A stretch of 64,000 nt of DNA from Flavobacterium aquidurense (GTDB lineage Bacteria; Bacteroidota; Bacteroidia; Flavobacteriales; Flavobacteriaceae): positions 62,001 through 126,000 of the forward strand of contig NZ_JRLF01000011.1 in the NCBI RefSeq assembly GCF_001404985.1. Direction: 5' to 3'. The position numbers and the translations under genes are program-made. Each line of letters starts with the position of its first letter. The stretch's first letter is position 1. Below the pieces are notes generated by a model. It ran no database searches. It was not told the origin of the DNA and was given only the letters and a program-made list of their open reading frames with translations. Positions 27,176 through 36,226 of the stretch are shown in pieces.

Positions 27176-29935
27176 TTAACGTTTAACACGTATCGCATAA
27201 GAACCTGAGGGCAATGTCAAGACTTGTTTATTGTTTTCTGTTTGATAAGATATTTCTGTTTGATTGAGCTTTTTATCATTCAAAACTATATCTGAAGCAT
27301 TTGTAGCTGGTAAATATACTTTTGCAACAGTATTGGCAGGAATGGTAATAATCCATTGCAAATTATTTTTAGATTTTTTCCAATTGCTTTTTATAGTTCC
27401 ATAAATAGATTCATATGAAGCATTTACAAAAGTTAGTCCCGTTTCGAAATCAGGTTTCATAATGATTTCCTTAAAACCCGGAGTTTCAGGATTACTTTTG
27501 ATTCCGGCAATATTTTCATAATACCAAATCAGCAAATCGCCTAATAACATAACATGGTTTTGAGAATTCATTTTAGGATCGGCGGTATTTCCGTTCCATA
27601 ATTCCCAAATTGTTGTCGCACCATTTTTAGCCATATAACCCCAACTTGGGTAAGTATCATTTGATGCCAGTTTATAGCTCAGATCCGGTCGGCCGTATTC
27701 AGATAATGTTCGCATCAAAAACTGCGTTCCTATAACTCCCGTGCTTATATGACCTTTGTACGTTACTTCGACTTCGTGTATAATCGCATCAAATACTTTA
27801 GCTTCCAGATTTTCAGGAACCATCCCAAATGCCAGCGGAAGCAAATTTGCCGTTACCGTATTGTTTGCATAATTATTTTTTCCTGCATTGAAAAACTTTG
27901 CATTAAAAGCCATTTTTATCCTTCCGGAAAGTGAATCATAATATTTTATATCCTCAGGGTTTGTTCCATTTATAGTGGCAAATTTTTTCATTTTTTGCAG
28001 TAAATGGTAATAAAATGCACTGGCAATTAATTCTCCATTGGTAGTTCTTGCCGAATCTTTAGAGTGAATTAATTCCAGTGATTCCGGCGGAACGCACCAA
28101 TCACCATATTTGTCTTTGGTCATTAAATCCTTAACCAAATAATTCTGTTCCATATAAACCACCCATTTTTTCATGGACGGATAATGTTTTTCAATCACTT
28201 TTTTATCGCCAAATTGCTGATATAGCATATCTGCAACGGTAATATAAGTTCCCGGCCAAGTCACATTATCTCCGTAATAGCGCCAGAAAGCCGGTGCAAC
28301 ATCCGGAATTCCGCCATCTGCTGTTTGAGCATTTTTAATATCATCCAGCCATTTGGCATACAAAGTCTGATTATCAAATAAAAAGCTTTCTCCATATGCA
28401 CCCGTCGTGCGATCGCCTAACCACGGCTGACGTTCATTACGCTGCGGACAATCGATTGGCATTCCTTTATAATTGCCTCTGATCCCCCAATATGCATTCT
28501 TAAAAATCTGGTTCATCGTGGCATCAGATGATTCAAAAGTTCCAATGGTTTTAATATCGTCATAAACCACTTTTCCAACAAAATTATCTACAGTAGGTTT
28601 GGCAGTATATCCTGAAACTTCTACAAATCTAAATCCGTGAAATATAAAAGTAGGTTCCCAAATTTCTTCACCTTCGCCTTTTAAAGTATAAACATCAGTG
28701 GTTCTGGCATCGCGCAAATTTTCGATATATAATGATCCGTCTGCTTGCAATGATTCGGCAAATTTCAAGGTTATTTTCTCCCCGCTTTTTCCTTTTACTT
28801 TCAATTGTAACCAGCCTACCATATTCTGTCCCATATCCAGAATATAGGTTCCTTTAGGCGTTTGTTTGATAGAAATAGGTTTTACTTCGCCCATAATTTT
28901 CATATTCGGCGTCATTTGCGCTTCATAAAAACCTCCCGGTTCCTGAACATATTCAGCAGCCAACCACTTTTTATCATCAAAATTGATCATATTCCAATTT
29001 TTCATTTCCTTACGGGCATCATATTCTTCCCCATCATATTCATTGTTCGATAAAATAGGCCCGTTTGTAGTGATTTTCCAGGTATCATCTGTTCTAATGA
29101 TTTCTTTACTTCCATCTGTATATTCTACAAACAGCTGTAAAGCCATTTTTGGGTAACCAAAAGTTTTAATTTTATAGGGTTTATAATCCTGACGCATGGT
29201 AAAAAAACGTCCGTTTCCTAAAATTGTTCCCAGCATATTTTTACCTTCCTTAAGTTCAGAAGTCACATCAAAAACATTGTATTTTACGTTCTTGGTGTAA
29301 TCTGTAGGAACAGGCGCCAAAACCTGATCGCCAATTTTATTTCCGTTAATGTATAACTCGTACAAACCCATGCCCATGATATAAACCTTAGCATTTTTGA
29401 TTTGCTTTTTTAAGTTGATTTCTTTTCGAAGATATCTGGCAGACAATTTAGAATACTGAGAAATACTGTCTCCTGCCGAAGCTTTTTCATACCCAATCCA
29501 TCGAGTCGATTTCCAATCGGCATAATTCAGGATTCCCATACTAAAATGAGACTCATTTCCAGATTTAATCTCTCCTTTATTGGTGTAAACAATCACTTTC
29601 CAAAACGCGTTTTGACGATTTTCCAGTCGTTTTCCTTTATAAATAATATGTACGGATTCATTACTTTCAACTTTCCCGCTATTCCATAAATCTGCTTTAT
29701 CCAAGTTCAGATTCTCTAAAGTCGAAGCCACAATAATCTGATATCCCGTTTGCCTTACATCATTAATATCCGATTGGATCTGCCAGCTTAATCTTGGCTG
29801 AACCACATCAATTCCTTCAGGATTGTTTAGCATTTCGCATTGCAGGTTTGTAATACTTATTTTATTCTGGGCTTTCGCCGAAAATGAAATCAAGGTTATG
29901 ATGATGAATGTTGTATGTAAAAAAAACTTTTTCAT
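27176..29935 (-). CDS. GH78 alpha-L-rhamnosidase (first of two)
   Basis: The 919-residue product has a signal peptide (TFIIITLISFSAKAQN) and the usual GH78 order: N-terminal Ig-like domain (ITNLQCEMLNNPEGIDVVQP), two jelly-roll domains, the (alpha/alpha)6 barrel and a C-terminal jelly roll. Catalytic landmarks are the Asp in PIDCPQRNERQPWLGD near residue 497 and the Glu in TTIWELWNGN near 775. It removes terminal alpha-L-rhamnose from rhamnogalacturonan oligosaccharides in the periplasm. The second GH78 at 36223 has the same layout but is diverged, so the two probably differ in linkage or chain-length preference. Confidence 0.92.
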   Translation of the reverse strand: MKKFFLHTTFIIITLISFSAKAQNKISITNLQCEMLNNPEGIDVVQPRLSWQIQSDINDVRQTGYQIIVASTLENLNLDKADLWNSGKVESNESVHIIYKGKRLENRQNAFWKVIVYTNKGEIKSGNESHFSMGILNYADWKSTRWIGYEKASAGDSISQYSKLSARYLRKEINLKKQIKNAKVYIMGMGLYELYINGNKIGDQVLAPVPTDYTKNVKYNVFDVTSELKEGKNMLGTILGNGRFFTMRQDYKPYKIKTFGYPKMALQLFVEYTDGSKEIIRTDDTWKITTNGPILSNNEYDGEEYDARKEMKNWNMINFDDKKWLAAEYVQEPGGFYEAQMTPNMKIMGEVKPISIKQTPKGTYILDMGQNMVGWLQLKVKGKSGEKITLKFAESLQADGSLYIENLRDARTTDVYTLKGEGEEIWEPTFIFHGFRFVEVSGYTAKPTVDNFVGKVVYDDIKTIGTFESSDATMNQIFKNAYWGIRGNYKGMPIDCPQRNERQPWLGDRTTGAYGESFLFDNQTLYAKWLDDIKNAQTADGGIPDVAPAFWRYYGDNVTWPGTYITVADMLYQQFGDKKVIEKHYPSMKKWVVYMEQNYLVKDLMTKDKYGDWCVPPESLELIHSKDSARTTNGELIASAFYYHLLQKMKKFATINGTNPEDIKYYDSLSGRIKMAFNAKFFNAGKNNYANNTVTANLLPLAFGMVPENLEAKVFDAIIHEVEVTYKGHISTGVIGTQFLMRTLSEYGRPDLSYKLASNDTYPSWGYMAKNGATTIWELWNGNTADPKMNSQNHVMLLGDLLIWYYENIAGIKSNPETPGFKEIIMKPDFETGLTFVNASYESIYGTIKSNWKKSKNNLQWIITIPANTVAKVYLPATNASDIVLNDKKLNQTEISYQTENNKQVLTLPSGSYAIRVKR

Positions 29936-29977
29936 GAGTTGTGTTTATTATTTTTTCATTTTTGTCACCAGCCCAGT

Positions 29978-30079
29978 TTGTCATCCCGAGGAACGAGGGA
30001 TCGCACACGCAGCTTGACAAAGATTGTCGATTTAGTTTGCGGAGTTTCTTGTGTGATCCTTCCTCCGTCAGGATGACAA
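29978..30079. repeat. Dispersed palindromic element (GAGGAAC family), opposite orientation
   Basis: TTGTCATCCCGAGGAACGAG at the left and TTCCTCCGTCAGGATGACAA at the right bound a 102-bp palindrome. It is inverted relative to the copies at 24789, 43759 and 60236. It ends 34 bases before the stop codon of the next gene. Confidence 0.85.
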
Positions 30080-30112
30080 ACTATCCGAGATGAAAAACTG
30101 GTCGCCCAATCT

Positions 30113-31681
30113 TTACTCAGAAACCAATCTCTCCAATTTCTCAGAAACTGCAATTTCTTTTCCGTTTTTAAAGATCCTGAAACCTTTTCCTTTATGGTAT
30201 TTTTCTCCGGTTTTATCCCAAAGAATCGCAATAATATTGCCGTGATACAACACGTTATCCAAGCAAAACCAATTCCATTTATCTTGTGGAATCAGCGGGT
30301 TTACTTCAATCTTTTCATCAGCTCTTGGTCTCAAACCCACTAATCCCGTAATCATCAGATCATTAAAAGTGGAATGATTATAATAACGGCTTCGTTCTCT
30401 GTCGCCCATTAACCAATATCCTGTTGTTTCATCCAGATATTCTCCCAAATAGGGTTTTCCTCTGTAATATTGTGATTGCACATACAAATCCATTTGTTTG
30501 AAATAATCTGTTTTTGCAACGAAATTCTGGTCGTAATTATTGAGCACATTTGCCAATGCAGTCAATGTCTGTGAACTTGCAAATGGCCAAATTGCACCAT
30601 CCCATTCACAAGTTCCTGTTCCGTGTGTTCTAAAACGCGGACTTCTGCGTTCAGCAGTTGTTAACCCAAACGGAGCCGAGAAACCTTTTTCATCCTTAAT
30701 TTGTTCCCACGCTTTTTCGAAACCCTTGTCTTTTTGAGGCAGATTAAAATACCACGGAATAAAACCTATTGCTTCACGAACTTGTGCTAAAGTATCTTTT
30801 TCTGTAAACGTTTCAAAGAATTCACTTTTGGGGTTCCATAATTTTGTTTCTACCAATTTTTGCAAAGTATCAGCTTTTGCTTCAAAATAATTTTCCTGAC
30901 TTGTATCGCCTTTTATTTTTGCGATATTAGCCAAAGCTTTTGCATTTCCAAACATATAACTGTTAATTGTTGGGCGCGCATTTCTAAATTTTCTTGCACC
31001 GCTTAGCGATTCTTCCATTCCGTCCTTTACATCAAACTGCCAGAACAACCCATCTTTTCGTTTTCTATCGCCTTCCCAGGCTGCATATTCTGCAATGAGA
31101 TCCGGATACATATCCAATAAAAATTTATCATCTTTATTCACCAGATAACGATTGTACAAAGCGTCCGCTGTCCAACTGCTAAAGGTTCTGAGCTTTTTCA
31201 TTGGCTTGCCGTCATTTCCCCTAAACCATAAATGAACATCCTGCTCTATATATTCCGGATTGTGAATCCATCTGAACTCGTTGATATGATGTCCCAAAGC
31301 ACAACTGATCATATTGTATTTGTCAGCATAAGAACGGTCTACCAAAAACTCCGTAATCGCATAACCCTGAGGTGTTTTTTTGATATGTTTTCTCGCACTC
31401 CACCATCTGAAATAATAAATCTCCTCAAAATTCTGCTGCGGACATTCAAACAACGGAATATTCTTTTCCATCCATGCCCATGCACTATCATTCGGGATCG
31501 CAAATTTTAAATTCTCATCTTCCATCGTATTGAAATAATCAACATAATGCTTGAAGTTTTTTTCCTTTAAAATAGCCGATTTCCCCTGATTTGATTGACC
31601 TGAACCTGATTTGCAACTTACGTTTAAAGTTGAAATCAAGATTATAAAAACGATTATTTTGTATTTAAAATGGTGTAACAT
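30113..31681 (-). CDS. MGH1-like (alpha/alpha)6 glycoside hydrolase, lipoprotein
   Basis: The 522-residue product has a lipoprotein signal (LISTLNVSCKSGSG) and a single (alpha/alpha)6-barrel domain of the GH63/MGH1-like type. Family landmarks are YYFRWWSARKH, FSSWTADALYNRY, NSYMFGNAKALANI and the CEWDGAIWPFASSQ segment. I cannot assign a CAZy family with certainty. In its position between the GH78 and GH95 genes it should be an exo-acting hydrolase for a pectin side-chain sugar. The C-terminus carries a short beta-rich tail (ILWDKTGEKYHKGKG). No start ambiguity is evident. Confidence 0.75.
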   Translation of the reverse strand: MLHHFKYKIIVFIILISTLNVSCKSGSGQSNQGKSAILKEKNFKHYVDYFNTMEDENLKFAIPNDSAWAWMEKNIPLFECPQQNFEEIYYFRWWSARKHIKKTPQGYAITEFLVDRSYADKYNMISCALGHHINEFRWIHNPEYIEQDVHLWFRGNDGKPMKKLRTFSSWTADALYNRYLVNKDDKFLLDMYPDLIAEYAAWEGDRKRKDGLFWQFDVKDGMEESLSGARKFRNARPTINSYMFGNAKALANIAKIKGDTSQENYFEAKADTLQKLVETKLWNPKSEFFETFTEKDTLAQVREAIGFIPWYFNLPQKDKGFEKAWEQIKDEKGFSAPFGLTTAERRSPRFRTHGTGTCEWDGAIWPFASSQTLTALANVLNNYDQNFVAKTDYFKQMDLYVQSQYYRGKPYLGEYLDETTGYWLMGDRERSRYYNHSTFNDLMITGLVGLRPRADEKIEVNPLIPQDKWNWFCLDNVLYHGNIIAILWDKTGEKYHKGKGFRIFKNGKEIAVSEKLERLVSE

Positions 31682-31706
31682 GTTATAATTATTTTAAAAA
31701 TTCTTT

Positions 31707-31807
31707 GGACGTGTCCCTGCGGGTCGTGCTGTACGTTCCCGCTTTTTTTTGTCCGGCAGAAAAAGCCTCTCAAAAAAAGAGCTCCACTTCCATCACTCAC
31801 GCAAGAG
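31707..31807. repeat. Inverted copy of the GGACACGCC dispersed repeat
   Basis: ggacgtgtccctgcgggtcg at 31707 and catcactcacgcaagagg at the other end are the reverse complement of the layout at 21864-22011, with a different middle. It lies between the MGH1-like and GH95 genes. Confidence 0.65.
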
Positions 31808-31852
31808 GCCAATCTGTGTTTTCATCTCCTAACAGGTCTAATTGCATTGATC

Positions 31853-34318
31853 TTAATTCCCATAAAAAGTATACGTCTGCCCTGCTTTCATTGCAACATC
31901 ATATTCATTATATTTTGGCAGCACAACTTTCTTCAAATTTGCTTTATCTGATATGATTGGTTTCTTTACTTCAACATCATAAAACAGCGAATTTGTATTT
32001 TTTCCTTTTGCTTTTTTTATTGAAATTCCTTTATCCGCTTTTAAACTGTTTTCTAATTTCAATCGACAGTTTCCTCCCAGTTTAGAATAAATTCTTAAAG
32101 TAGAAATTTTATTGTTTTTCCAGCTCATATCAATTACAAAACCTCCTCTTGCCACCAGACCTTTTATGCTTCCGTCTTTCCAGACACTTGGTAAAGCAGG
32201 TAATAAATGAATTGCATCTTCCTGGCTTTGCATCAGCATTTCGGCAATTCCGGCGGTGCATCCAAAATTTCCGTCAATCTGAAACGGTTGGTGTGCATCA
32301 AGCATATTCGGATATGTTCCGCCTCCTTTTCTTTGTTCTGCGGTAACTAAATGCAACTGGTCTTGTAATAATTTATAAGCATGGTCACCATCTAACAAGC
32401 GTGCCCATAAATTGACTTTCCACCCCATAGACCAGCCCGTAGATTCATCTCCTCTGTAGTTTAATGAGTTCTTGGCTGCTTCAAACAATTCAGGGTTTTT
32501 TATTGGCGAAATCTGAATACTTGGAAACAAGCCATACAAATGAGAAACGTGTCTGTGTTTGTCTTCAGGATTGTCCCAATCGTCCTGCCATTCCTGTAAC
32601 TGACTGTGTTTTCCCACTTTCATGGGAGGCATTTTAGCTAAAGCTTCACTTATTCTTTTACTGTAAGCTTCATCCGGCGAAACAATTTTTGAAGCTTTAA
32701 TTACATTCGTAAAAAGATCGAAAACCAGTTGATTATCCATCGTTGTTCCGGAAGCAATTGTTGCTTTCCCGGTTCCTCCGGCATGTGTATTTTCAGGTGA
32801 ACTTGAAGGAACTACAACCAGATAGCCTGTATTAGGATCTATAACCATAAAATCCAAAAAGAAATCAGCAGCGCCTTTTATCACCGGATAAATCTCTTTT
32901 AAATAATTTTTATTACCGGTATATAAATATCTTTCCCATAAATCCTGACTTACCCACGCGCCTCCTGTAGGCCACATTCCGGATGCGGCATAATCTACCG
33001 GTGCTGTAACACGCCAGATATCAGTATTATGATGCAAAACCCAACCATTTGCATTGTACATCATTTTTGCTGTTTCGGCTCCGGTAACGCTTAACTCTTT
33101 TGCCATTTGAATAAATGGTTCATGCATTTCAGAAAGATTGGTTACTTCTGCAGGCCAGTAATTCATCTCGGCATTTATGTTTGTGGTATATTTACTATCC
33201 CACGGCGGTGTTACCATGTCGTTCCAGATTCCTTGTAAATTAGCAGGCTGACCACCTGGTTGTGAACTTGAAATTAAAAGATAACGACCAAACTGAAAAT
33301 ATAAACTCGCCAACTGTGGATCGAATTGTTTAGAGAAATCCCTGATTCTTTCGTTTGTTGGTTTTCCAGCCGCTTCATTGGTTCCTAAATCAAAAGAAAC
33401 CCTATTGAAGAACTTCTGATAATAAGCAATATGATCTTTCTTGATAGTGGCAAAATCTTTTGTTTCGGCTTTAGCCAAATATCCTTTACTTTTTGCAATT
33501 TCATCTTCTGTAATATCCTTGTAATTTTTGAAGTTGGTTGCAATCGAAATATAAAGTGTTACTTCATCAGCTTTATCAATGCTGATGATTCCGTTACTTG
33601 CCGACACTTCTCCACCTTTATTTTTTGCGGTTAATCTTCCCTGAAATTTGACTTTTCCTTTTACTCCTTCAAAAGTACTTCCAATTCCCGAAAGCAAAAT
33701 TTGATCACCTTCGGTACCTGAAACGGTTTTATCAAGCGGGCTATTCATAAAAACATTACAAGTTATTTGTCCTGGCTGATTTGCAGAAAGTTTTACTACG
33801 ATAACCTGATCTGAAAATGAGGTTAAAATTTCTCTTGTAAATTCTATACCATTAACGGTATATTTTACTTTTGCTGTTGCGTTTTCAACATCTAAATCTC
33901 GGTAATAGTTCGAGTATTTTTGATGTCCGGGAAATGAGATATAAACACTTCCAAAAGTTTGATACGGCATTCCGTCATTGGTTTGCGACATGATATCCTG
34001 CGTAGCCAATTCCTGCGCTTCATCAAACTTTCCGTCAAAAACTAATTGTCGAACAATGGGTAAAGCTTTTATGGATTTGTTGTGCGCATTACTATTTGGA
34101 GAACCTGCCCAAATTGTTTCTTCGTTCAATTGCAAACGCTCCACCGCCGGATCCCCAAAAACCATTGCACCTAAACGTCCGTTACCTAAAGGCAAAGCTT
34201 CGTTCCAGATTGCAGCAGGTTTATCGTACCAGAGTTTTAATTTGTTGTTAGTTTGCGCTATTGCTGCAAACGAAAAAAGTCCAACACAAATCGCCGTAAT
34301 TTTAATTTTTAATCTCAT
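31853..34318 (-). CDS. GH95 alpha-L-fucosidase / alpha-L-galactosidase
   Basis: The 821-residue product has a signal peptide ([13 protein letters not shown]) and the full GH95 layout. The N-terminal beta domain begins [20 protein letters not shown]. The (alpha/alpha)6 barrel contains [14 protein letters not shown] near residue 384 and [15 protein letters not shown] near 681, which carry the conserved Asn and Asp catalytic residues. A C-terminal beta domain closes the protein. It removes alpha-L-fucose or alpha-L-galactose caps from side chains in the periplasm. Both activities occur in the family, and I cannot decide between them here. Confidence 0.92.
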   Translation of the reverse strand: MRLKIKITAICVGLFSFAAIAQTNNKLKLWYDKPAAIWNEALPLGNGRLGAMVFGDPAVERLQLNEETIWAGSPNSNAHNKSIKALPIVRQLVFDGKFDEAQELATQDIMSQTNDGMPYQTFGSVYISFPGHQKYSNYYRDLDVENATAKVKYTVNGIEFTREILTSFSDQVIVVKLSANQPGQITCNVFMNSPLDKTVSGTEGDQILLSGIGSTFEGVKGKVKFQGRLTAKNKGGEVSASNGIISIDKADEVTLYISIATNFKNYKDITEDEIAKSKGYLAKAETKDFATIKKDHIAYYQKFFNRVSFDLGTNEAAGKPTNERIRDFSKQFDPQLASLYFQFGRYLLISSSQPGGQPANLQGIWNDMVTPPWDSKYTTNINAEMNYWPAEVTNLSEMHEPFIQMAKELSVTGAETAKMMYNANGWVLHHNTDIWRVTAPVDYAASGMWPTGGAWVSQDLWERYLYTGNKNYLKEIYPVIKGAADFFLDFMVIDPNTGYLVVVPSSSPENTHAGGTGKATIASGTTMDNQLVFDLFTNVIKASKIVSPDEAYSKRISEALAKMPPMKVGKHSQLQEWQDDWDNPEDKHRHVSHLYGLFPSIQISPIKNPELFEAAKNSLNYRGDESTGWSMGWKVNLWARLLDGDHAYKLLQDQLHLVTAEQRKGGGTYPNMLDAHQPFQIDGNFGCTAGIAEMLMQSQEDAIHLLPALPSVWKDGSIKGLVARGGFVIDMSWKNNKISTLRIYSKLGGNCRLKLENSLKADKGISIKKAKGKNTNSLFYDVEVKKPIISDKANLKKVVLPKYNEYDVAMKAGQTYTFYGN

Positions 34319-34335
34319 GCTTATATTTTTTTTTC

Positions 34336-34492
34336 GCCACGAATTACTCTAATTTATCTTTGCCTTAATTTTCAAATTTATTTTCTCAATCTTTAAAAAT
34401 GTGTCAAATCTGCGTGAAAAAATTACTCTCGCAGATTTAGGAGATTATGGAGATAAAAAAATCAATTCGTGCTAATTAGTGAAATTAGTGGC
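34336..34492. repeat. Composite repeat: CGCAGATTT family inside GCCACGAATT arms
   Basis: Outer arms gccacgaattactctaattt (34336) and gaaattagtggc (to 34492) belong to the family seen at 25815. Between them, about 34395-34450, lie caaatctgcgtgaaaaaatt and ctcgcagatttaggagatta, members of the family seen at 41018, 45366, 51277 and 62396. Confidence 0.6.
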
Positions 34493-34501
34493 AAACTTTT
34501 T

Positions 34502-35923
34502 TTACTTCTTAACCTCATAAATCTTATTATTCTTCTCTCCAAACATTTCATATAGTTTGTTGATGTCTTTCAATGCATTTTTAGGCAAATTTTCAGCTTT
34601 ATTCCCAAAGACATATAATTTATCGTAAGGTTCTATTACACAAGTCGATTCGTCTATTTCGCCCTTTTCGTTCTTAACTTTATTCAAATCCAAACCTAAA
34701 TATTTTGCCATAAATGGATACAATGCCATACGTTTTGAAACTCCAAAATCATGACCTTCTTTAGCAAAATGAGCGTTTTCGACTAAATCTTTTTTTCCGT
34801 ACAATTCATAAGTTCTCTGGATAAAAGGAAATTCTAATTCCGGAACTGCTAATGTCCAGTCTTTTCCGTCTGAGACAATCAATTGCGGTTTTGGCGCCAT
34901 CATAGCAGAGATTTCCGCATTATTGGTTCCGTTTCCGCAAAGGTGAATTCCGCGCCCGCTTTCGCACGGACAACCGCCAGAGAAATGAGATGAAACCATT
35001 ACAACCGGAGCCGAAACCGTGATTCTATCATCCAAAGCTGCCAAAAACATAGTGTGAGATCCGCCGCCGGAACCTCCGGTAACGCCAACTCTCGAAATAT
35101 CGGCATATTTAGTCGTTGCCAAATAATCCAATAATCGAATTCCGCTTAAAACCTGAACTGTCGAAGCAATACTGTTTCTGTGTGTTTCTTCCGGAAACTG
35201 CAGCAACGATTCTCCCCACGCAAACAAATCATAACTGACAACGATTGCACCCATTTTTGCCATAATAGCACAACGATATTGTTCGTCTTTTCTATATCTT
35301 CCGTCGCCAAAATGTCCGTCCGGTGTTAAGATTATTGGCGCTTTTTTGTTTAAAGGATAAGGTTTGTAAATCGATCCCGTAGCATAAACTCCAGGTAAAA
35401 TTTCTAAACCTATATTTTCAATACTGTAATCTTTGTAGATTCTTTTTGGCGTTAAAATAGGTTTCGATTTTGGCATTGGCGGTGCTTTCTCTAAACCAAA
35501 AGACGTTATCATACACGCTTTAATTTCTTTTTTACGTGCTTCCCATTCTGCTGTATTCGAATATAAAGTCGTTAAATATTGTAAACGTTCTTTTCCTTTA
35601 TCAACAGAAACTTTATGATTTTCATATTTTCTAATGATATAAGTTCCATCAGGCTGTTTAAAATACATCAGCTCAAACGGCGCCAGGATATTCGTTAACG
35701 AAATGGCCAGATTTCCCGGTTCAATTCTCCAATCGGCATAATCCAGTTCTTTTCCTTTCAATAAACCTCTGTCGTCATTGATCGTAACATGAAAAGCTGT
35801 TTCGATCTTTTTTAAGGTTTCTGAAACGGGTTTTCTGAAATTTTCGTCAGAAGTTATTTGTGCATTTGAAATTGTCAATGCAAAAAGTGAGATTACTATT
35901 GTAAGTATGTTTTTTATTTTCAT
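34502..35923 (-). CDS. Alpha/beta-hydrolase esterase with an N-terminal STN-like domain
   Basis: The 473-residue product has a signal peptide (VISLFALTISNAQ). Residues about 25-100 resemble the STN domain of secretins and TonB receptors (VSETLKKIETAFHVTINDDR, ISLTNILAPFELMYF, GTYIIRKYE). A serine-hydrolase domain follows, with nucleophile Ser285 in VTGGSGGGSHT (GxSxG), a probable acid in DGKDWTLAVP and the His in KEGHDFG. The middle GGCPCESGRGIHLCGNG is Cys-rich. Acetyl or methyl esters of pectin are the likely substrate; a CE19-type pectin methylesterase is one possibility. It lies between the GH95 and second GH78 genes. Confidence 0.72.
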   Translation of the reverse strand: MKIKNILTIVISLFALTISNAQITSDENFRKPVSETLKKIETAFHVTINDDRGLLKGKELDYADWRIEPGNLAISLTNILAPFELMYFKQPDGTYIIRKYENHKVSVDKGKERLQYLTTLYSNTAEWEARKKEIKACMITSFGLEKAPPMPKSKPILTPKRIYKDYSIENIGLEILPGVYATGSIYKPYPLNKKAPIILTPDGHFGDGRYRKDEQYRCAIMAKMGAIVVSYDLFAWGESLLQFPEETHRNSIASTVQVLSGIRLLDYLATTKYADISRVGVTGGSGGGSHTMFLAALDDRITVSAPVVMVSSHFSGGCPCESGRGIHLCGNGTNNAEISAMMAPKPQLIVSDGKDWTLAVPELEFPFIQRTYELYGKKDLVENAHFAKEGHDFGVSKRMALYPFMAKYLGLDLNKVKNEKGEIDESTCVIEPYDKLYVFGNKAENLPKNALKDINKLYEMFGEKNNKIYEVKK

Positions 35924-35950
35924 AATTTTTAAATGTATAAACTAAAATTG

Positions 35951-36226
35951 AACGCTGATGACGCGGATTTACTTCGTAAAAACGCGGATAAAAATGGATT
36001 TTTAATTTGTTTTTATTTTTTGAATTGCATCCAGCTAAAGCTGAAGGAAAAATAATTTGACTTTATAATTAGACTTTAGCCGAAATTAATATTTGGCTAA
36101 AGCCTTGTGACTTTTATACTTTTAAATCTCCAGCTAAAGCTGGAGCCTATTCAATTTTATATTAATTTAAAAATCCGTTTTGATCCGCGTCTTCGCTTTA
36201 GCGAATCCGTATCATCCGCGTTCTAT
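35951..36226. repeat. Nested repeat: GCTAAAGC family inside the CGCGGAT element
   Basis: The left arm (aacgctgatgacgcggattt, 35951 onward) and the right arm (cgaatccgtatcatccgcg, to about 36226) pair as in the intact element at 38993-39130. About 36021-36155 between them is filled by a different palindromic family with ccagctaaagct, ggctaaagcc and cagctaaagctgg. Confidence 0.7.

Noticed and set aside
31705..31956. 83-codon plus-strand frame beside GH95
   Set aside because: It is made of the dispersed repeat at 31707-31807 plus antisense of the GH95 3' end.
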